From positions 15,246,965 to 15,310,964 of the forward strand of contig OY720642.1 in NCBI GenBank assembly GCA_963169105.1: a stretch of 64,000 bases of DNA, given 5' to 3'. This document shows, piece after piece, positions 56,311 through 64,000 of the stretch (the first letter of the stretch is position 1; each line of letters starts with the position of its first letter). The notes below the pieces were generated by a model. It was given only the letters and a program-made list of their open reading frames with translations, did not search any database and was not told the origin of the DNA. The translations under genes were made by a program, and so were the position numbers. Origin of the DNA: Ceriagrion tenellum. Lineage: Eukaryota; Arthropoda; Insecta; Odonata; Coenagrionidae.

Positions 56311-58730
56311 CGAAATGGCGGACGCTTTTTTCAAGAAAAAGATAATAATAATAATTTTATTGCTCCTTTAAACATGATCCAAGATTACATAATCACTTAG
56401 CAAAAATAGTTGACAGGAGCTTTAGGTGACCCCTAAGGCATTGCCTGTTGTCGGGGGCACCTTCAGGACAGATGCAATACATATAGCAAAATGATCACCA
56501 TAGATGTGACAGTATAAAAGTTAATACAGAAAAGCAATTCAACAATCAGAGTTTAACCAGCTTAAGAAAAGATTTAATATGATTTGTCTATTTTATTTGT
56601 AGTGGCAAAGAAGTGATACAGACTAGAAGTATAACAAATTGAAATTATTAACAGAGTTATTTCAAAGAGTAGTCATCATCATTGGTTTCACGGATACATA
56701 TATAACGCGTCATCCTACCGTCCTTCCACCGTCAACCTACTCCCGCCCCCCATTCCCCCTTCTCCCATCGGCTCCGGCGCCATCCGTGCAGGGAGAGGGT
56801 GAGGGGGTATCCCTCACCCTCCTGCGGTAGTTTTCCAATCGACCGACGACACGGCGACACTAAAAGTGAGAGCGCCCCACTCGGCGACGGGTTTAATTAA
56901 GACAGCGATTCCTCATTGCTATGCCCGCCCCCCCCTCCCTCCCCACCTCCTTTCTCCTCCCTCTGTCCTATACCCCTCCTTTTCACTCCCCACCCTCCAC
57001 CCCCGAGTGGCCGGCACGTTCGCGTATGGTCGCTTTGCGCGGAAGCGACAAAAGGTTTGCCTGAACACGTCATTCTTGTCAAGATCATGCTCAAATTTAA
57101 GACAAGAAGAGCATACTTAATTGCAAACCTGAACCGTAAAATAATAATCATGAAAACACCCAAATATCTTTATGCACTTTTTTAAAAATATGTTGCAAAT
57201 AATATAAACAATAAAAAATAGTAAAGAAATTTAACAAAAATACGCACCAAATATCTTTATAATATTCAAATTTTCAGGAGAGATCAAACAAAGAGTTACC
57301 CGCGCCCCACTTGACAACATGCACTTACGTTCCGCGCATTTAGGGGCCACGAGCTTTCAAACGAGCTATACCTCTGGAAATTAGGCTCGCCCCTAACGGA
57401 AGATTCAGAGAAAAATTATACTTGTACCTTTTACATAATAAGAATTGTTCAAATAATATTGTTAATTGTACAATAAAATACCAACAAAATTTTCGAATTA
57501 AATGATCCATCAGTAAAGTAATGCTTACTGGGGTGGAGGTTGGTGCGATGGAGGTAGGTGACGAGGGTTGTCATTTTTGGTGCCCCGGCCAACCGTCCAC
57601 CTCAAGCGAGTTGCAAAGTGTATCGGCATACATGCCTACTGGCTGTATAAATATTGCCCAATATTATTATTATTATCGTATTATTTATTTCTATGCAATG
57701 TAGCTCCTGAAAGAGTGAAACCACGAGTTTTTTCTTTTTTTTTCTTTCTTCTTTGCCATTCAGTTGTTTTTTACATTCGGTAGATTATATACAGTGTTAA
57801 TGTTCTTAAATGTTTGTAATTGTTTTTCTGTAATTTATGCAAAAGTAACTGGGAGAGTGTGTTTATTTCTAAAAATGTAATTTTGTTGAACCTAGAGTAC
57901 GAAGGACTAGGTTCTTGAAATAAATCCTATTCTATTCTATCATCATCATCACTGCCAATTTTCATTTCTTTAGAAATTACTCCCGGGCTCCTCTAATCAC
58001 GATGTCCAACCATCCCAATGGATGTCAAACGATGCAGTATTGCTCGTCCAACTATATTCTTAGGTAGTCTTACATATGTGTATAAAACATTACAAATGTA
58101 TTCCTCTCCATGGCCTGAACAGAAAAAATTATACAGAAATCGAGTGAAATTAGGCACCCAAGAAGAAAAGTCGTTATGTTTTGGTTACCATTCCTTGCAT
58201 CTGGCAGGATCGGCAGTTATAAAGAAATTGAAAAAAGGCTATTCGACTTAATGTACCAAGAGTGTCCTTTCATGGTATAAATATATCATCGGAACACAAA
58301 TGCTGTTCATTAGAAGAACGATTAATAAGATTATCATGAACATAGTCAATAGAATCCTGGTTGATTATGATTTAGCTATAGTTTTAGAATAATTCTCCTC
58401 GGCTTTTTGTTTATAATTAACAATCCCTCGATTTGTTTTTAAAGTAAATTTGGTTTTCACAAAATAATAGTTTATTCTGAAGCTGAGAATATATTTTCTG
58501 TTATTTAAACCATAAAAATAATTATATTTAGGGATTGAATTCTTCTCTGCATAGAAGTTATTTATATCATAATAAACATATTACAAATATTACAGTAAAA
58601 TTAACATTTAATATTTAAAATTAATACACTTATATTCTAGTCCACAATTTTTCCCCAAAAATATCACGCAAAATCTGTAAAACAACCTGATCTTAATCAA
58701 TGTTCATTGGATATTGTGCAAACAATATGC
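56311..58730. other. Unassigned DNA with LINE-type tails
   Basis: ATA repeats at about 56341-56355, ATT repeats at 57662-57677 and CTATT repeats at 57926-57940 look like LINE 3' tails, but no coding part is recognised next to them. Positions 56700-57060 are C-rich. No gene is called. Confidence 0.45.
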
Positions 58731-58762
58731 CTGGTGATGCGAAATAAATTTGGCGAAACGTA
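58731..58762 (+). ncRNA. Degenerate solo hammerhead-like motif
   Basis: CTGGTGA, spacer T, hairpin GCgAAAT/ATTTgGC with one mismatch, GAAA, CGTA. The box has A changed to G, and helix I flanks do not pair. It keeps the same order as the fold-back copies. Confidence 0.3.
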
Positions 58763-58974
58763 GGCAATTACAATTTGATTTTTAATTATATGAAAATCAG
58801 TGACAAAATTACTCGTTGTTTTGTCATATTACAAGTAAAATTTTAAAACATTTAAAACAATTATAACTAACAAGTATTATTGCACGTGTTTTCATGCTTA
58901 TTCAATCATAACAAAAAATGTATTTATACGTTGCGTTATGGAACACCTTCTGCAAGTGATTAAATATCTATTTC

Positions 58975-59176
58975 AAAATGAAAGACAATGGTAACTTTCC
59001 ACACAGTATATTTAATGATTACCGACCGTGGTTTCAACACCTAGTGCCATTATCAAGGTGGAGAGAGGTGGGGAGGCGAGTAGCGAAAAAAGACCTTGAT
59101 GATGGCACTAGGTGCTGAAACCATGGTCGGTAATCATTAAATATTCTGTGTGGAAAGTTACCATTGTCTTTCATTT
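58975..59176. repeat. Fold-back element with hammerhead-like motifs
   Basis: The arms run from AAAATGAAAGACAATGGTAA to the complement ending at 59176. The right arm reads TTGATGA at 59096, spacer T, GGCAC/GTGCT hairpin, GAAA, CCATGG and TC ending at 59128. The left arm carries the minus-strand counterpart near 59029-59063. The first core base is T instead of C. Flanks CC and GG can pair as a short helix I. Confidence 0.8.
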
Positions 59177-59524
59177 TTATATGGATATCAATTTCAATTG
59201 TTTCCACAAAGTTGAGCCCGATACGCCTTTATACATAAGAGATTAAATATTGGATGTTGGCGCGATCTTTCAACCCCCTCGTGCCTGTATCCTCTTTTGC
59301 TACTTGGTACTTACAGAGGGCCGAGCATGTTTGTGGTCTAAACCTTTAATGTGTCCGCATTTGCTCAGTTATAAAAACATTTCCAATTTAGTATGTCTAC
59401 AGTGTAGGGTTATTTGAGAAATTTTGCATCCTGACTAGTTTCAGAAGGTTTACGCTACGAAATCAGTACTTTTGGTAACATCAACATAACATAAAATGTA
59501 GTTAAATTGACCATTAGTGCATGG
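59177..59524. other. Unassigned AT-rich DNA
   Basis: Nothing recognised. Confidence 0.45.
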
Positions 59525-59615
59525 TGTAATGTATGTTGGCGACAACTCACCCCCTGACAGACGCCATTGAGGTGGCTCGCATGGTATTATGTCGATGAAG
59601 ATAAGTAGATGACTA
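59525..59615 (+). repeat. CR1-like LINE 3' terminal fragment
   Basis: GACAACTCACCCCCTGACAG, then GGTGGCTCGCATGGTATTAT and GTCGATGAAGAT. This matches the 3' end of the LINE at 16803-17620 (CGGCTCGCGGGGTAGTATGT, read on the minus strand). Only the untranslated end is present, as expected for severe 5' truncation. Confidence 0.65.
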
Positions 59616-60535
59616 CATTATAGCAGAAGTTACCTGCTACGATGACGAATATCATTCATGTATATCTTGCCTTTAGAGAGGAAGCCAATCGGTTTCTCAA
59701 TCAAAAAAACAGTAGAAGCAAGCAAAAGTTAATTATTGATTGAATTTTGAATTGCACCAGGCTTTCTCGTGCCCGAAGACAGGTTGAATGAATAACGATG
59801 ATCAATTATGGTGATTTCCAGCTGACTGGCCCGCCTAGTGGTGATTTGGAAGGAGGAGATATTTCTAATTACATTAAGAGAGGAGCAATTAATAACGTTT
59901 AATCATAGGATGGATCTCAATTAAAGAATCCAATGACATTCATGAATAATTAGTGGGGTGTACACAGTTTAAGGTCAGCATACATGACCTCGATAAAAAA
60001 AATGAGGGTTCGGACTTGGCGACCGTCCAAGTGGGATGGATAGCGAATTGAGCCACATGTCAATTACTTTACATTCGATTCAAGCGCAGCTGTTCGCGAA
60101 AACTTCATACCGATAAAAATGATGAGAGTAACGGAGGTATTTCGGAAAGTTTGGAGAATGTAATGTTAAATACAAATCAACGAGGTTATATCCTATCAAA
60201 TAAATGCCATGTTTGGCTCAGAAGTCTTGCTTTATGCTTTTCCCCGAGCTCTGACATTTTCGTCACAAAATTATCAATTTTTCCAGCACACACCCTATAG
60301 GTATACCTTTCCTCCACTCATGCAGTCCAATAACCAATCTCCCTCACGACCTAAACCGACCATCTTCTTTTCATCACCGTCGCTATCTGTCACTGAATGC
60401 ATTGATAAAAACATCGATTACATCGGTAGCACACTCAGAGTGTACAACATGTTTGTAAAATTTTCCTCTCATTAACAGTCAAAGCACGTTTTCACCAATG
60501 TTTCAGTAGTCGTAGTTGTATTAATTATAATAGGT
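59616..60535. other. Unassigned intronic DNA
   Basis: No gene or repeat is recognised. Confidence 0.45.
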
Positions 60536-60815
60536 TGTAACGCCTCACTCCTTTCCTTAAGTTATTGTTTATCTTGTGTGTTTTAAATGTTTAATAAGTT
60601 TATTATCTATTTTGTAAGTTTTGTTTTCTCTTATTTATTGTTTTTGTGTTTTAATGTTTAGTTTGTTTATTTTGTATGATCGTTGTTGGTTGTGAGGGAG
60701 TTGTTTAAGTTTGGTGGGGGGGATTGTTGGAGAGGAGAGAGAGGATTGAGTGGTGGATTAAAGAACCGTAAATAAAGTGCTACCAACAAAATCACCACAG
60801 CGTCACAACGTTACA
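60536..60815 (+). mobile_element. Probable solo LTR (Ty3/gypsy-like)
   Basis: A 280-base block starts TGTAACGCC and ends CGTTACA, the short inverted TG..CA ends of LTRs. AATAAA lies at about 60770. The block is T-rich then GA-rich, unlike its flanks. No polypurine tract, primer site, internal genes or convincing target duplication was seen. The call therefore rests on the ends and signal order only. Confidence 0.45.
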
Positions 60816-60830
60816 GTGTAATACATATTA

Positions 60831-60894
60831 GCGTTTACTTACCCCTGCCATACAACCTTGAGTTCGGTCGAAGGGTATTATATAAATGTAGATG
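60831..60894 (+). repeat. CR1-like LINE 3' terminal fragment
   Basis: ACTTACCCCTGCCATAC and GGTATTATATAAATGTAGATG match the LINE 3' end family seen at 16803, 59525 and 63305. It lies 15 bases after the putative LTR. Confidence 0.5.
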
Positions 60895-61607
60895 TTGTCC
60901 TACGCGGAAATTCGCTCTCTACGATACTCATATGGTATACCCTATGGTAGCCATCGTTTCTTAAAATCGCATCATATATAATTACAAATTTAACAATCAG
61001 GATGCCTCTTTGATGCCTATAAATGGAGATGGTAAAAAATCAACTGTTCGAATGGAAACGGCAGAGATGGCACATATGAATTTTCTCCAGGAAATAGGAA
61101 GGGCAGGAAACATCAAGATGAAACCGACTCACTCGCCCAGGCGCGAATTTTGGGCAAAACGTATCGGTGACTGATAGGAGGACTCGGACCAAATATTGAT
61201 AATCCATAGCACTCAAAAATATTTTTACGGCTGCAAGTGGTCCCAAACTTTTTCGCCGCGGATCCCTACTACTTCCGTCCGTCGTTCTCAAATCCACGCG
61301 AAATCCCTCCCGCGTACCTATTGGTTGCCCCAGATGCCCAGACGGGAAAGTACTCTTTTGCACCTCGCACCGCCGATCGCGCGCAGCCACGACGCTCCTA
61401 ACCTCCGCATCAAAAAAATCCAATCCAAGACTACGAAGGAAACTCGAAATATGTACGAATTCACACAGATACTTCGCCGAAACCTACAGATGTTTACCAC
61501 TCGTTCACCTTCTTTTCAAGGTTTTCTCGTCTTACTCTACTTACTCTCGTCTTACCACACTTTGTACACATGCATGCTTGTCAATATACTCTATTTAAGT
61601 GTTTTGG
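60895..61607. other. Unassigned DNA
   Basis: Positions 61180-61440 are GC-richer with overlapping frames on both strands (127 and 139 codons). They match no known family, so no gene is called. Confidence 0.4.
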
Positions 61608-61619
61608 TACAATAAGGGG

Positions 61620-61913
61620 GGGATCGGGTTGGTGTGGTGGCTAGGGTACTGGCTAACCATACGGGCGGCCAGGGTCAAATCCCTGGAGAGGAGGATGTTT
61701 TTCAGGCGATCTCTACTTGAAGGTCTTATGGATGGCACTTCAAGTACAGTACTCCGTCTGTCGGATGAGACGTTAAACCGGGGTCCTCTTGGCGCCTTTC
61801 GATAAGAGCAGACGAATGCCGACGCCGGGTTTCTATCCACCCTTCTTCCCTTCCTATCCCCTATGGCGCAAATGAACTTAGCAGTCGGTCGCCTCCCCAA
61901 AAACCCAATCCAA
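61620..61913 (+). mobile_element. SINE family A, full-length copy
   Basis: The tRNA-like head GGTTGGTGTGGTGGCTAGGG plus a B box GGTCAAATCC lie at 61627-61682. The body follows (CTGTCGGATGAGACGTTAAA, GGCGCCTTTCG, CCTATCCCCTATGGCG) and then CCAATCCAA. TACAATAAGGGG flanks both sides (61608-61619 and 61914-61925), a 12-base target-site duplication. Confidence 0.9.
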
Positions 61914-61925
61914 TACAATAAGGGG

Positions 61926-63304
61926 CTTTTGCCCCTTCGCGGAAACGTTGGTTCGCGGAAACAACCCGTAATCGGATAATTTAAATATAATTCACTGCAG
62001 TTGGAGACATTTTGAGTACATTTTTTAAAGTTTCACACTCCAAGAGGTGTGAATATAATGAACTGTTCTCAAGGGTTCTCAGGCTGGCTGGAACCAGGGT
62101 GGGTGATGTGGGGCGGATCGGAGGTAAAGGTGGGAGGGAGGGGAAATACACTCTTCGAGACGCGTGTTCTCCTGAGGGCTGGTCGTCGCCATGGGGACGC
62201 GAATTTTTGACTCTTGAACTCTTGAGGCAAGTGAGAGCTGGGGTAAAGGCATCTTTAAAAGTTCACGCTTGAATTGGGGAATCTTTTCATCTTGATAGAA
62301 GAGGGACACGTGGAACAGAGACGGAAGGGAGTTACACAGAAATTACGTCTTAAATGTCATTCACACAACCGTGATTTTGCTCTGAAACAGCATCGTGTTT
62401 TCTATTCCTTTACTGAGTCGTCATATCTCATTATACTGAACTCTTTTCCTTATGTCTGGAGAATGTCGCACGGATCATTATTTTAATCAGTGATATATTT
62501 TCACCCCATGCACTTTGTTTGAAAAAAATTTTTCCTGCTTATTTTTGCCACTACTAATTCGTCGCGATTTGCTCTCGTTGAAATTTCCCCAACACAGGTT
62601 GAATATAATTTAAGTGGTTGAAACACACACTTAGGCCTATTGATTACATTTGATGAAGAAACGAGAATATGAAAATAAGTCAAAAATATTCTTGGACCAC
62701 ATTTTACTTAATAGTATCTGTCTATTAAGAGGAAATCTCCATGCATGCAGTAACATAAGTGACGCAAGAGTGATATTTTTAAATTATTGCCTTAATTAAA
62801 ACATTTCAATGGCTTGAGAAAACGACCTGGAGTTCGAAAATTTAGCAAAATCACATGTAAATACGTGCTTCGTTCTCGGCATGATACCTAGATATTTTTC
62901 AACAACCAATATAATAATATGAAGCGTATTATCTCACATCGAGGGGAAACTCTGTACGCATGTAACCAAATTATATCTAAAAATATGACAAGGTCCATGA
63001 GAATGTGGGCTAAAACATTAAAAACCAAGAAAGCAACTCGGCAATATGCAATTTTTACACTTTTATCTATACCAATTAGTAAAAAGTACATTTATCCAAA
63101 TTTTGACGCAAATTTGTACCAAAAATAAATCGCTCCACCCAACTTAACAAACATCTCTACCCGCTTGGGATTCCCGCGTGACTTCGTTTCCTGCGTGAAT
63201 AAGTGGTGCAGTCCTTGTTGAAGATTGTTACCCCTGAGATAAGTTTTCAAGGTTTGGGCACATATATTATCAGTCGCAGTTTTATTTACTTTATTATGGT
63301 AATT
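61926..63304. other. Unassigned intronic DNA
   Basis: A short hairpin GGGGCTTTTGCCCC lies at 61922-61935. No gene or known repeat is recognised otherwise. Confidence 0.45.
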
Positions 63305-63395
63305 AATAGGGCAAATTGGTGATCACTCATCCCCTGCCAAACGCACTTGAGGGGACTTGCAAGATAATATCTTAATGTAGCATTTCGTAGTATGA
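63305..63395 (+). repeat. CR1-like LINE 3' terminal fragment
   Basis: TTGGTGATCACTCATCCCCTGCC and GAGGGGACTTGCAAGATAATAT parallel the copy at 59525-59615. The microsatellite tail is degraded. Confidence 0.5.
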
Positions 63396-64000
63396 TGAAT
63401 TGCCAATGAAAGCGCACCGCAGCACTTGGCGTGCATCATGTAGCAATCACTTCCTCTCAGTCCACGTGATACGCCGCTCCCTACCCACTCTCTTTACGCC
63501 TCTCCGCCAATCCCTCCCCGTGATAACGGAACAAACCCTCCATCCCTCCCCGCCCCTTCCCCACCGCACCCTGTTCGACCCTCCATGGAATCCTTATGTA
63601 GGTCACGAGAGGGCGGTGCGACCTTCGGTTCGCGCGGGGCGAAGCTAGGCGAAGCTAGGTGACGCGACGAGCGTTGCATCGTCCGAAGTTCTCATGCCTC
63701 TATGTTCCCCGTGGGAAGCATGGAGTCCGAGGATATTCTACAATTTTCCTGGCTTCGAATGGAAGACTTCAGGCCAGTAATCTATATATATTCTAAAACA
63801 GCATAGAAATGCCTATCGAACCCGGTAATTCGTTTATCAAATGAGTTATTGGTGGTTTTTTGGGCCAACTTTTCCTACGTGCTCGAGCTAACTAACGGAG
63901 GCAACTTTACAATGTTCATGGAGTCGAACGGACGACTTTGGGATGGAAGTAGAAACGAATTCTCCAACAAAATAGGATTTAATATTAACTGCGATAATTT
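63396..64000. other. Unassigned window end
   Basis: C-rich at 63470-63590 and otherwise unremarkable. No exon of Ih was identified at this edge. Confidence 0.4.

Overview
The window is repeat-rich, AT-rich eukaryotic DNA, almost certainly from an arthropod and probably an insect with a large genome. Two short minus-strand exons match the hyperpolarization-activated cyclic-nucleotide-gated (Ih/HCN) channel in its insect form. They are accompanied by a mariner relic, many decayed non-LTR retrotransposons, tRNA-derived SINEs with target-site duplications, and several fold-back elements. No bacterial-type genes, rRNA or CRISPR arrays were seen. The insect order cannot be told from the sequence.

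The only host gene I can support is the Ih channel, read right to left. One exon (10888-11024) carries the S2-S3 loop and S3, and the next (9031-9168) carries S4 and the start of the S4-S5 linker. Splice sites and reading phases agree exactly. I found no exon for S5, pore, S6 or the cyclic-nucleotide domain at 1-9030, and none for the N-terminus or S1-S2 at 11025-64000. Most of the window is therefore read as intron, including an upstream intron of at least about 53 kb, unless an exon was missed.

Region by region: 1-6.3 kb is low-complexity and unassigned. 6.3-7.5 kb holds three inverted-repeat elements, one carrying four CRE-like palindromes. 9-11 kb holds the Ih exons. 12.8-25.3 kb holds MITEs, four to six LINE fragments, two fold-backs and a SINE. 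29.2-29.6 kb is a rearranged mariner. 32-39.5 kb holds another MITE copy, two tandem duplications, an unidentified ORF relic and LINE endonuclease and C-terminal fragments. 39.7-46.5 kb holds SINEs (one nested in another), a tRNA-like palindrome and two MITE copies. 47-53.4 kb holds three fold-backs, a tandem duplication, a SINE and two LINE 3' ends meeting tail to tail. 55-64 kb holds LINE fragments, a fold-back, a probable solo LTR and a SINE.

The most interesting signal is a hammerhead-ribozyme-like motif. It recurs in at least six sequence-unrelated fold-back elements and in several solo copies. The order is CTGAWGA, one unpaired base, a hairpin, GAAAC, then a short palindrome usually ending in GUC. 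In the best copies the flanks also pair as helix I. The one-base spacer before helix II is shared by all clear copies and differs from the textbook hammerhead core. Cleavage activity is therefore a hypothesis, not a claim.
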